This document shows, piece by piece, positions 45,274 through 53,121 of a stretch of DNA of 64,000 bases. The stretch spans positions 186,001-250,000 of the forward strand of contig NZ_SJOD01000006.1 of assembly GCF_004331175.1 (NCBI RefSeq). Direction: 5' to 3'. The position numbers were made by a program, and so were the translations under genes. The stretch is from Acinetobacter sp. ANC 4178 (GTDB taxonomy: Bacteria; Pseudomonadota; Gammaproteobacteria; Pseudomonadales; Moraxellaceae). How positions within the stretch are numbered: position 1 is the stretch's first letter; each line of letters begins with the position of its first letter. The notes under the pieces were generated by a model, which searched no databases, had not been told where the DNA came from, and saw nothing but the letters and a program-made list of their open reading frames with translations.

Positions 45274-46095
45274 TTAGATTCTCATCTCTAGTTGAGTAAT
45301 AGGTTCCTTTCTTTTCTTAAACTTAAGATCAGTATCAATTGAACTGGAGTTCATAAGTTCATGTACAATTGAAGATGAAGACATCATTTCTAACCAAATA
45401 ACAGCATCTAATTCTGAGGCTTTTATACCTAACCCTCTACTAAAAGACAAAAACTCTTCCTCTAATTCAAGATAATTTCTTTCGACACTTAGGTTTTTAC
45501 TTAAAAACCCCCCTAAAATTCCAGCTCTTAGAATATGAATATCAAGGATAGCAACATCATCTGCATCCAACCAATTCCTGGCTACCCATGAAGCTGTCTT
45601 GAATCCAATACCCGATACATTTAATAGCCAATTCCTCAAATCCTGACCTGACTTAAATGATGGCGTATCTTGAGATAGTTTATCCATAGCATTTGCTAAA
45701 TATTTAGCCTTCTGCTTGGCAAATCGGTATTTTATTCTTTTGCCATCCAAATCTATTAGTTCAGATAGTAAGTTATAAATTTCTTGCTCAGATGATTTTA
45801 TTTCAGAAAATACTCCTTGATTCTTCAGATGATTATATGCAGCAATACCAACTTGAGCAGGAATTCCATGCCCTCCTAATAGACAAGCGGCTACTTCTTC
45901 TTTGAGTGTAGTGCCAAGTTTATAATTAATTTTAGATCCAGTAAGACGTTGAGAATAAACTTGAAAAGCCCAATAAGCTGGCGATAGAAAGGTTTCTATA
46001 GTTCCCCACTTAACTCCGGGTATAACCTCACAATTAGGTTCTGGAAATTCCAAACTAATATTTGTTTTTTCTAAAAAAATTACACCTAATTGCAT
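45274..46095 (-). CDS. OGG-type HhH-GPD DNA glycosylase
   Basis: 273 residues. The helix-hairpin-helix with catalytic Lys is LRNWLLNVSGIGFKTASWVARNW (GIGFKTA), followed by the conserved Asp in DDVAILDIHILRAGILGG, the pattern of 8-oxoguanine glycosylase/lyases. The N-terminal region (about residues 30-140) is helical and lacks the TBP-like domain of eukaryotic OGG1. OGG-like proteins also occur as ancillary genes (Cap11) in type IV CBASS. ATG 46095 overlaps the end of the dam-like gene by ten bases, so the two are coupled. The target could be host or phage guanine-derived bases. Confidence 0.82.
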   Translation of the reverse strand: MQLGVIFLEKTNISLEFPEPNCEVIPGVKWGTIETFLSPAYWAFQVYSQRLTGSKINYKLGTTLKEEVAACLLGGHGIPAQVGIAAYNHLKNQGVFSEIKSSEQEIYNLLSELIDLDGKRIKYRFAKQKAKYLANAMDKLSQDTPSFKSGQDLRNWLLNVSGIGFKTASWVARNWLDADDVAILDIHILRAGILGGFLSKNLSVERNYLELEEEFLSFSRGLGIKASELDAVIWLEMMSSSSIVHELMNSSSIDTDLKFKKRKEPITQLEMRI

Positions 46096-46772
46096 GATAA
46101 TTCTCCCAGTTCATCTGGATATTCTGTATTCATCCAACGAAATAATTCACTTCTTTCAACAGGATCCATATTTTGGATCTTTTTATAGAGACGTTCTTGA
46201 CGTCGCTTTATTGTTTGGCGCTCTCTGAAGTTTTTTCCATAAAATCTACTATCATGTAAAACACTTGGTTCTTTAAAGTTGAGCCAAATATTTTCCTCAC
46301 GAATATCTACATGTGTTTTGGCAGAAAAAGTTACTTTTCTCCACCCATCAAGTTGCTCATTATAAAAAGGGTGATCATAACCAGAAATCATGACATTACA
46401 AGGAAGCCCTTTTAGTAAAGAGAGTAATCTTCTATGATCATCCTGAGTATATTCGTATGTATATATTTTTGTATTACGGCGAGTATCGGGGAAATAAGGG
46501 GGATCTACATATACCAGCTCATTACCGTTAAAATTGTAACTTTTCAGAAAAGACAATGCATCATCTAGAACCAATTCACATAATTCAGAGAATTGCTCTT
46601 TCCACAGATTGATCACTTTAGAATCAATGTCAATCCCAATATTACGTTGAGCAGGCCTTTTATTACGCATGACAGAACCTCCACCTAAATGTGTTTCTAT
46701 GTATGTGTCATGCATAGGCATTAAATTAATAATGTGCTGATAGCACTTGCCTTTACCACCTGGATATCTCAT
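46086..46772 (-). CDS. DNA adenine methylase, D12 class N6-MTase
   Basis: 228 residues. MRYPGGKGKCYQHIINLMPMHDTYIETHLGGGSVM contains the PGGK start and the SAM-binding FxGxG-like motif (here HLGGGS). The catalytic DPPY is in NELVYVDPPYFPDTRR. The C-terminal half is basic (RERQTIKRRQERLYKKIQNM). It modifies adenine in an unknown motif. It is cotranscribed with the OGG-like glycosylase rather than with a restriction enzyme. A palindromic operator lies ten bases upstream of its start. Confidence 0.87.
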   Translation of the reverse strand: MRYPGGKGKCYQHIINLMPMHDTYIETHLGGGSVMRNKRPAQRNIGIDIDSKVINLWKEQFSELCELVLDDALSFLKSYNFNGNELVYVDPPYFPDTRRNTKIYTYEYTQDDHRRLLSLLKGLPCNVMISGYDHPFYNEQLDGWRKVTFSAKTHVDIREENIWLNFKEPSVLHDSRFYGKNFRERQTIKRRQERLYKKIQNMDPVERSELFRWMNTEYPDELGELSCN

Positions 46773-46781
46773 TTCTTAATT

Positions 46782-46799
46782 ATCGTCATTTATGACGAT
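46782..46799. promoter_or_regulatory. Palindromic operator upstream of the dam-like gene
   Basis: ATCGTCA-TTTA-TGACGAT, a perfect 7-bp inverted repeat ten bases before the methylase start (minus strand) and inside the divergent region shared with the 46982 gene. It could bind an autoregulator; no dedicated regulator gene is adjacent. Confidence 0.5.
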
Positions 46800-46981
46800 G
46801 ATGTCAATGAAATCTATATCATTAATTCCCACCAAAATAAGAATATTAGTACGGAATGACAATCTATTATTAAGTGTTATATATCTATCATTCCATTAAT
46901 ATATTTTCTATTTAAAATATACTAATGCTTGAAAGCCTAACTTAAATTAAATCACCCTATAATTTAGATAAAAATGAAATT

Positions 46982-48892
46982 ATGAAAACTTATATTCCAT
47001 TTGATGCTACGACTTTACCTTTTACTCAACTCACAAGTGAACAATTTGAACAATATTGCGAATGGCTACTTCATAAAGACAAAGAATTAATCAATGCTCA
47101 TCGTATTAAAGGAAATGGACACTATCAAGGTGGGCTTGATCTATGTGCCAACCTTACTAAATCCCCTCAAAATCTTGCTGTATATGAATGTAAATGCTGG
47201 GGAAATCTATCCGTACAAGAATTAGATAACTCATTTAAAAAGTTCAAACAAAATGATTTAATTCCAAAGATAAAAAAATATGTAATTGTCCTTGCTCAAG
47301 ACCAATTAACAAGGAATACACGAAAAAAATGGGATGAAATACATTCAGAACTACATGCCTTAGGAATAGAGGCTGAATTATGGACTGGTGTGACACTAAC
47401 TATAAAATCACAACCCTATCCAGACATTGTTAGTAAATTCTTTCCCATGGCTTCAGAAAGCCAGTTTTATAATGAATGGATGCTTAGAACACACTTTATT
47501 GAAACATTACATAAAGCATTAATCGATCCAGCCGAAAACAACAGAGAGGCTGCTAACGAATTTCTATATTTTTCTTCACTAAATTATTCAGACTTCGACG
47601 AAACATATTGTGAAAATAGCAATTGGGTAATAAAAAAGAAATGGATTGAGATTTCGGCTCTACTACCTACACAAAACCATGTCGGCTCTGCCACTATTAC
47701 GGTCAAAACTCATGATGCTCATGGAGTAAGTGTTGTTCTAGAAAACAAATGGATGTTAGAAAATTTCTTAGGAAACTCAGGACAACCTATCCTCTCTCGC
47801 TATAGACCATTTTATATTGATAACCCATCAAATCAATTTGAAGTTATAGACCTACAAAACTGTCGTTTTAATCTACCAATCGAAGTTGTTCAACAAATTA
47901 CCGAAGTCGCGGACAATCTTACTATCGCATATCTCGGGGCAATACAAAAAATTGAAGACATATGGAAAGCTTATAATTTTCCTTTTATTTCATGGAATGG
48001 TCGAACATATGTTGCTTTATGTGCATTACCCAAGCAAATTTGGGACCTGATGATTAAGTTTACAAACGTTCATGATGTAGATAACGGAAAGACTGAATGG
48101 CATATATTTTCAGCATCTCGAAATTTCATACAACTATATACTGGTGAAAAATATAAACCTGTAGAAGATGTTTATCACGGTATGTTTTGGGCAGAAAATA
48201 TTGAAGATATCAACGATAAAGATGAACTCACCTTGTTATGGGAACCGCCCCTTAGCAAAATCCCTGTATCCGAAGAACAATGGTGGTCTTGTCAAACTTC
48301 TTTTGAATGGATAACTGAGAAACTTATTCCTGAAGCTATTAATTGGGATAAAAAGAAGAACTTTTTTTCCTACTTTAGTTACTCAAGAAAAATCAGAAAT
48401 TTAAAAGAGCTAAAGGACTTTGGTTTCATGAGGGATATTCGTAAATTTGCGTTACTCAAAGATCATTACTATCGAAGTTTAGGTGCATTAAAAACAATCG
48501 AGATCTTGCAAGCTTTTTATATTTCCCCCAAAAGTAGCCGTGCCTATTTCACTACGAATGAGATTTCACAACTATATCTTTGTCTGATTTCTTTGGTCGA
48601 AAATGCAAAAGGCTATTTTTCTTATATCTCTTCAAAGCTTGATTTTTATAATGAAGAATTCTCAAATTTTGAGGAACTTCTTAATGCACTCAAAGGTAGA
48701 GTAGAAGAAGAGATCTTTTTAATGAATAATCATGAAATTGAACTTATTTTCAGAGCCATGGGTGAATGTATCTATCTTGATGATTCATGGATAGATATCA
48801 AATTAAAAGAAGAAATTTACTTAGCCCTTAAACCCTTTTTAGAATTTCATGACCATCAACTACTTATAGATAGATACTCTAAATTTATGTAA
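46982..48892 (+). CDS. Large protein with N-terminal PD-(D/E)XK nuclease-like domain
   Basis: 636 residues. The N-terminal ~130 residues resemble Mrr-like restriction endonucleases: LTSEQFEQYCEWLLHKD, GHYQGGLDLCANLTKSPQNLAVYECKCWGNLSVQELDNSFKKF, with the Asp in GLDL and the E-x-K in YECKCW. The long remainder has no motif I recognise; it is rich in aromatic residues (WISWNGRTYVAL, EEQWWSCQTSFEWI) and ends with helices. It may be a single-gene anti-phage nuclease or part of a larger system. It is divergent from the dam-like gene and convergent, four bases apart, with the HNH gene. Confidence 0.65.
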   Translation: MKTYIPFDATTLPFTQLTSEQFEQYCEWLLHKDKELINAHRIKGNGHYQGGLDLCANLTKSPQNLAVYECKCWGNLSVQELDNSFKKFKQNDLIPKIKKYVIVLAQDQLTRNTRKKWDEIHSELHALGIEAELWTGVTLTIKSQPYPDIVSKFFPMASESQFYNEWMLRTHFIETLHKALIDPAENNREAANEFLYFSSLNYSDFDETYCENSNWVIKKKWIEISALLPTQNHVGSATITVKTHDAHGVSVVLENKWMLENFLGNSGQPILSRYRPFYIDNPSNQFEVIDLQNCRFNLPIEVVQQITEVADNLTIAYLGAIQKIEDIWKAYNFPFISWNGRTYVALCALPKQIWDLMIKFTNVHDVDNGKTEWHIFSASRNFIQLYTGEKYKPVEDVYHGMFWAENIEDINDKDELTLLWEPPLSKIPVSEEQWWSCQTSFEWITEKLIPEAINWDKKKNFFSYFSYSRKIRNLKELKDFGFMRDIRKFALLKDHYYRSLGALKTIEILQAFYISPKSSRAYFTTNEISQLYLCLISLVENAKGYFSYISSKLDFYNEEFSNFEELLNALKGRVEEEIFLMNNHEIELIFRAMGECIYLDDSWIDIKLKEEIYLALKPFLEFHDHQLLIDRYSKFM

Positions 48893-48896
48893 ATGC

Positions 48897-49910
48897 TTAG
48901 GACTTATTTGTCCACAATAAATACCCATTCTCTTCTGCCTGCCCATAAGCCCAACTCGCAACACTATGCGATCTTTCCATATCTGTCAGAAATCCAAGCT
49001 TTGATACCTGCTCTGTAATCAGGTAATCAAAGTTCTTATTTCTTTCTTGCCACCGCAACAAAAACTCTTTTGACGCTAAGAAGTCACTTTTAGCTGAATT
49101 ACACTTGTCATCTGCAAGCACAAAATTATGTCCTGTATCTGCTGGATACATGGCCCACGGTATAAAATGATCTACAGCCCACTTATTGTGTTTAATTGGC
49201 TTTTGACAGTAAAAGCATCTACATGTTTGTAGGTCAACTAGGAATTCTCCAACTTGACGAAGCTGATTACGACTTGGTTCAAACATGAATGTTGCTAAAT
49301 CCGGCAAACCGTCTAAAACCAATAAATTACCTTTATTTAATCTTACAAAATCGACCCATTTTTTCTGGCATAGTTCTTCAATAATTTCACTAAACTGGCG
49401 TAAGCAATACATAACATTTGGCAAAAGTACGAGCTGTTTTTGAGAGTCTTCTAAACGATATAAAAACTCAACGTTTTGGCCTTTCAAATTTTGCAGGTAT
49501 GTTACAGGCATCTTTTTTACAATATCAGCGACTTTCTTTTTTAATTGCAGCCAATACGTATGGTCTCGTCTAACTAAAGCAAGCGACTTATAAGTTTGTT
49601 GGGCACCATAAATTAAGCTAACAATTCCTGCTTGTTTGCCATTATTTTGCTTTAGTTGAAATGGCTCGTTTTCATTAAAATGAAACGGAAGAGTCTGCTT
49701 CCAGTATAAATCTATAAATTTTTCTGCAATATCCATATAGTCTAAAGTTAAGCTTTCTCCAGTATCGCTACCCTGTTCAACCGTCAAGCGGGAAAGGCTC
49801 ATCAATAAAGCAAATTTATAAGTGGAAGAAAAACTTCCTGAATGTAAAATTTGCTGTATCTGTTTCAGAAACTTGAGTTGCTGCTGTGGTGTAGGTATAG
49901 ATACTGACAT
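48897..49910 (-). CDS. HNH endonuclease
   Basis: 337 residues. The C-terminal third carries an HNH/zinc site: CRCFYCQKPIKHNKWAVDHFIPWAMYPADTGHNFVLADDKCNSAKSD (CxxC, the catalytic D-H, then N and the NxxK). The N-terminal two thirds is helical (LKFLKQIQQILHSGSFSSTYKFALLMSLSRLTVEQG), a common arrangement in defence-associated HNH proteins. The gene lies seven bases downstream of a methyltransferase gene on the same strand, suggesting a two-gene unit. Whether it cuts DNA or RNA is unknown. Confidence 0.83.
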   Translation of the reverse strand: MSVSIPTPQQQLKFLKQIQQILHSGSFSSTYKFALLMSLSRLTVEQGSDTGESLTLDYMDIAEKFIDLYWKQTLPFHFNENEPFQLKQNNGKQAGIVSLIYGAQQTYKSLALVRRDHTYWLQLKKKVADIVKKMPVTYLQNLKGQNVEFLYRLEDSQKQLVLLPNVMYCLRQFSEIIEELCQKKWVDFVRLNKGNLLVLDGLPDLATFMFEPSRNQLRQVGEFLVDLQTCRCFYCQKPIKHNKWAVDHFIPWAMYPADTGHNFVLADDKCNSAKSDFLASKEFLLRWQERNKNFDYLITEQVSKLGFLTDMERSHSVASWAYGQAEENGYLLWTNKS

Positions 49911-49917
49911 TATTTAT

Positions 49918-50502
49918 TCAACTTTGTTTTTGAAATACGATATTAAGCCAATCTTCATTATGATCGGGACGCTTATCAGTATTAATCCATTGTTGTAACA
50001 GTAAAATATTATCAAATTTTTTTAATAAGCTCTGTGCTTGTGATTCATCCATATCTGTAAATTGTCTTCCATCCTTATAGCGGTCTCCCGCACCATATTT
50101 AAATGACATATAGCAGATACCATTAACTTTTAACGCTTTTAGTATTTTTTCCAGTACCTCAGGCAAGCGTTTTCTTTCACAATGCAAAAGTGAGGCACAT
50201 GCCCAAGCACCATCATACTGATTTAACTCCGACAACTCATAAAAGCTTTGATTCCTCACATTAATGCCTGTGAGTTCTCTCGCCTTTGTAACAATCTCCT
50301 CTGAATAATCAATCGCTTCGACTTGGTAGCCTAATTTTTTAAAAGCCAAACTATCACGACCTGAACCACAGCCTATATCTAAAATACGACCACCATCAGG
50401 CAAATATCTTATAAATGGCTGATACAATTCTCCCATCTCTATATGAAAAGTTGACGCAACAAATTTGTCTACATGTTGATTATAATAATCCATTGTTTTC
50501 AT
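49918..50502 (-). CDS. Class I SAM-dependent methyltransferase paired with the HNH gene
   Basis: About 194 residues starting MKTMDYYNQHVDKFVASTFHIEMGELYQPFIRYLPDGGRILDIGCGSGRDSLAFKKLGYQVEAIDYSEEIV, with SAM motif I DIGCGSGRDS and the acidic motif II. It resembles small-molecule (TehB/UbiE-like) enzymes; the DPPY/NPPY motifs of DNA N6-methylases are absent, so it is unlikely to be a classic modification partner. The longer reading to 50574 passes through the terminator of the alpA-like gene and is rejected. Confidence 0.78.
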   Translation of the reverse strand: MKTMDYYNQHVDKFVASTFHIEMGELYQPFIRYLPDGGRILDIGCGSGRDSLAFKKLGYQVEAIDYSEEIVTKARELTGINVRNQSFYELSELNQYDGAWACASLLHCERKRLPEVLEKILKALKVNGICYMSFKYGAGDRYKDGRQFTDMDESQAQSLLKKFDNILLLQQWINTDKRPDHNEDWLNIVFQKQS

Positions 50503-50545
50503 AGCTTGTTTGTTAGCAAATACTTGGTTGCAGTCTACTAAATAA

Positions 50546-50574
50546 CAAAAAAATAAGGGAGCCTTCGCTCCCAC
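50546..50574 (-). terminator. Terminator after the AlpA-like gene
   Basis: GGGAGC/GCTCCC stem with a CTTC loop (plus-strand reading) and an A-run on its left giving minus-strand T's, three bases beyond the stop. Confidence 0.87.
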
Positions 50575-50576
50575 GT

Positions 50577-50804
50577 TTAACGACTTTGAATCTTAGCTTC
50601 AATCCATTGATGAACCTCCAAAGCCACCCAACCGATACGAGACTCACTTAAGCGTATTGGTTTTGGGAAACTTGGATCATAGTACTTTGAATCAATGTTG
50701 ATCATTTCATAGATCTTTGCGCGACTAATACTTGTGAATTGAATCACGTCTTTAATATTAATAATCTGATTCATCTGAAAAGTCTGGCCTGTGAATGCAT
50801 TCAT
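50577..50804 (-). CDS. AlpA-family phage/island transcriptional regulator
   Basis: 75 residues with the MerR-like winged helix of AlpA proteins: IINIKDVIQFTSISRAKIYEMINIDSKYYDPSFPKPIRLSESRIGWVALEVHQWIEAKIQ. AlpA/Vis proteins activate integrase or excision genes in P4-like elements, or act as excisionases. AGGAG lies nine bases before the start. It precedes the island core genes (minus strand) and is a good candidate for the factor using the TGGGGGTA sites. Confidence 0.85.
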   Translation of the reverse strand: MNAFTGQTFQMNQIINIKDVIQFTSISRAKIYEMINIDSKYYDPSFPKPIRLSESRIGWVALEVHQWIEAKIQSR

Positions 50805-50878
50805 TTTATTTACTCCTATCTCATGATTTTGAGCAACTCGCTCATGAGATACGGCAGTCCCGTAAGGTTTTACCTAAT

Positions 50879-51760
50879 TCAATTCAAAGCCGTTACTGAT
50901 CCCTGCAAACCTTGTTGGATATTAAAAGCTGTATTCTCCTCTGTTGACCGACCATCCTTCTCTTGATAAAACTCCTCAACGACATTCATGCCATCCTCAC
51001 TATCCACCTCAAACTGCGAATTTCCATAACCTTGTAAAGCCGCCTGATCTAAGGCATGTTGGTTAAATCCACACAGCTTACTTTTCTGATCAATTTCTTT
51101 AGCGGTTTGAATCGCTTCTTGTAAATGAATGTCCTCGCGTAAAGTCAGGTCCACGTAATACACAGGTGTGCGATAACTTTGTGTAGTGGACTTACCTCGA
51201 AGCGTCAATTGCAAAGGCAAACATGACAACAATCCATTCGATGCTGCGTGGTAATAACGGAGTCGTGCTGACAAAGTACGAATGCTGTTAAAGCCTGTGG
51301 TCCTAAATACAAAACTGCCAAACTCATCCGATTCATCCAAATTTACATACAGACGACCATAGGGCTTGCATAAACCACCTTGTGCCAATGGACATAGATC
51401 AGGTGATGGGCATGGGTGTTGCTCTACACCTTGATTAGTCAGTCGTTGGCAGGTTTCACCATTGCCGACACATACAGGTCGTCCCGTTTGTCGATCAAAT
51501 AAGCTGTACTCAGCACGTAAGTTGAGTTCGGGATCATTGAAGATCATACGAACTGGGATGGTTCTGAGTTTTTGATTGGGTGCTTTGGCTCGAAGATGTT
51601 CATCTAAAGGATGCTTCACCCATCCGTCCTTATTCTGGATTTGGCTAGTTATAGTAAATTGGTCATCTTTTTCAGGGACACGTTTTCCGTTCTTTTCGAC
51701 AACACGACCAATGCTGATACGCCCTAAGATTGGCGGTGTAATGGTTAAACCTTTAATCAT
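50879..51760 (-). CDS. Mobile-element protein, 'hydrolase or metal-binding' type
   Basis: 293 residues. Visible: MIKGLTITPPILGRISIGRVVEKNGKRVPEKDDQFTITSQIQNKDGWVKHP, a cysteine-containing centre (VCVGNGETCQRLTNQGVEQHPCPSPDLCPLAQGGLCKPYGRLYV, six Cys, likely zinc-binding), then TLSARLRYYHAASNGLLSCLPLQLTLRGKSTTQSYRTPVYYVDLTL. Proteins of this kind accompany YqaJ and DUF932 genes in plasmids and integrative elements; their biochemical role is not established. GAGGAAATT lies before the start. Confidence 0.7.
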   Translation of the reverse strand: MIKGLTITPPILGRISIGRVVEKNGKRVPEKDDQFTITSQIQNKDGWVKHPLDEHLRAKAPNQKLRTIPVRMIFNDPELNLRAEYSLFDRQTGRPVCVGNGETCQRLTNQGVEQHPCPSPDLCPLAQGGLCKPYGRLYVNLDESDEFGSFVFRTTGFNSIRTLSARLRYYHAASNGLLSCLPLQLTLRGKSTTQSYRTPVYYVDLTLREDIHLQEAIQTAKEIDQKSKLCGFNQHALDQAALQGYGNSQFEVDSEDGMNVVEEFYQEKDGRSTEENTAFNIQQGLQGSVTALN

Positions 51761-51850
51761 GGATAATTTCCTCTATTTTATTTTTTACAGATCACCCACC
51801 TCTATGTAGGTAGATCACCTCTTTCAATAAATATGTATATAGCTAGCTCC

Positions 51851-51915
51851 AAAAGCCGCGACCGTATTGCCCTTTACTCTTAGGAGTAAAGGGCGGGGAG
51901 CGGTTTTTGCGCAGA
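51851..51915 (-). other. Nested hairpin between the metal-binding-like and YqaJ genes
   Basis: GCCCTTTACTC (51869-51879) pairs perfectly with GAGTAAAGGGC (51884-51894) around TTAG. An outer imperfect pairing (AAAAGCCGC with GCGGTTTTT) encloses it. It may act as a terminator or processing signal after yqaJ on the minus strand. Confidence 0.6.
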
Positions 51916-51940
51916 TGGGATGACGTGGATTGAAATAGGC

Positions 51941-52978
51941 TTAGTCGGTATAAATGTTGAAGCGACGACTACCTTGCTTTTTCTGCGGATACTGCTGGAT
52001 CAGCTCAGGCTGTTGTAGAAGTAATCCTTGAGTATTAAGGCTAATTGAGTCTTTCGACTTCTTCCACGTCACTGAACCCGTTTTAAACGTGGCTCGTTCA
52101 GCCTCTTGCATTTTGGCTTGAAGCTGGTGTTTAAGTAGGTCAAATTGCTGTTGATACTTTTCAACTTGGTTGCGTGTTCGAATCAGTTGTTCAAACTGTT
52201 GATTGGCATCTTCATTTGCGGAAAGGTCAACTGTGCTTAGGGGTACATGTTCTGGATAAAGCAACTGCAAAGCTTTAGCTGCCGATTCACTGGCATCGGC
52301 TTCAGGTGGTGTATCTTTCTCGACACAATCCCAGAAGTAACGCTCTGCATTCACAATATGCTGGATCACCGATTCAGAACGAGTGACTTTAAAGATTCGG
52401 GTTTCATGTCCACAGAGTAAGACACAGATATGTGCTGCCTTTTTGCCTGTCACTGCCAATTGATGTTGCACTTGGCAAAGTACATAGAGCGGTACACCAT
52501 CTCGCCATAGCTTGGCCCCATATTCTCCTGCGGTTTTACACTCCAGTATTTGTACATCGGCATCCCCAACCACGGAGTAATCCAGATTAGCCAGCATGAA
52601 ATGTTTGTCTGGATCAGGGTGTTGTAGTACTGCATTGACACGACGCACTTTATAGTTGGTATGCATGCTGTAGTATTCAGCAACAAGCGGTTCTAACTGC
52701 TTGCCCCAATACAAGGGTGCATGGCCTTCGCTGTCATCTTCAATGTTTTGTTGAATCCGTCCTGTCTTGATCATCCACAGCTCCAGCATCGACATATACG
52801 GATTGAGTCCACAAGCCGCAGCACAGTCACTGCTACCGATACCTTGTCTGCGTACTTCTAACCATTCGGCTTGAGTCATATTTTTAGTCTCTACGAAGCG
52901 TTTTGCGGTAAACAGCTTTGGACGGTCGGCATGGATAATGGGTTTGGTATGACTTGGTTGAATCAGTGCTGAGTTCAT
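51941..52978 (-). CDS. YqaJ-family viral recombinase (lambda-Exo-like nuclease)
   Basis: 345 residues from ATG 52978. The YqaJ nuclease core is EWLEVRRQGIGSSDCAAACGLNPYMSMLELWMIKTGRI, then GKQLEPLVAEYY, the metal-binding Asp in FMLANLDYSVVGDADVQILECKTAGEYGAKLW (D...E-x-K) and VLCQVQHQLAVTGKKAAHICVLL. It makes ssDNA ends for annealing recombination. A coiled-coil follows (FEQLIRTRNQVEKYQQQFDLLKHQLQAKMQEAER). The upstream in-frame reading to 53041 crosses a terminator hairpin and is rejected. It probably works with DUF932 as an island recombination module. Confidence 0.87.
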   Translation of the reverse strand: MNSALIQPSHTKPIIHADRPKLFTAKRFVETKNMTQAEWLEVRRQGIGSSDCAAACGLNPYMSMLELWMIKTGRIQQNIEDDSEGHAPLYWGKQLEPLVAEYYSMHTNYKVRRVNAVLQHPDPDKHFMLANLDYSVVGDADVQILECKTAGEYGAKLWRDGVPLYVLCQVQHQLAVTGKKAAHICVLLCGHETRIFKVTRSESVIQHIVNAERYFWDCVEKDTPPEADASESAAKALQLLYPEHVPLSTVDLSANEDANQQFEQLIRTRNQVEKYQQQFDLLKHQLQAKMQEAERATFKTGSVTWKKSKDSISLNTQGLLLQQPELIQQYPQKKQGSRRFNIYTD

Positions 52979-52999
52979 AAATAATTTCCTGTAATTGTT

Positions 53000-53040
53000 A
53001 AATTTTGGGCATAAAAAAAGCCACATCTGGAGATGTGGCA
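53000..53040 (-). terminator. Terminator/attenuator in the leader of the yqaJ gene
   Basis: GCCACATCT (53020-53028) pairs with AGATGTGGC (53031-53039). It is followed on the minus strand by T7 and a box that reads AAATTTTGGGCATAAAAAAA on the plus strand (53000-53019). The same box recurs with one change at 54215-54234 before the DUF932 gene. Confidence 0.8.
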
Positions 53041-53121
53041 AAGAGGGTCTGGATTGAGAGGGTTTTACAGGATCATATTGATCTCATTTCCTCATGTTAA
53101 ATCTGGAATCTGAATCTAAAC

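Noticed and set aside
40280..46772. Type IV CBASS operon
   Set aside because: QueC-like and OGG-like genes are present, but I found no CD-NTase (no GS...DxD nucleotidyltransferase pattern), no TGT and no recognised CBASS effector; only the ancillary genes match.
46086..46981. Classic restriction-modification pair (dam-like methylase with the 46982 nuclease-like gene)
   Set aside because: The genes are divergent, and the methylase is coupled to the glycosylase instead. It remains possible but is not supported over the alternative.
50503..50574. Extended N-terminus of the methyltransferase to 50574
   Set aside because: The extra residues read through the rho-independent terminator of the AlpA-like gene and show no family similarity.
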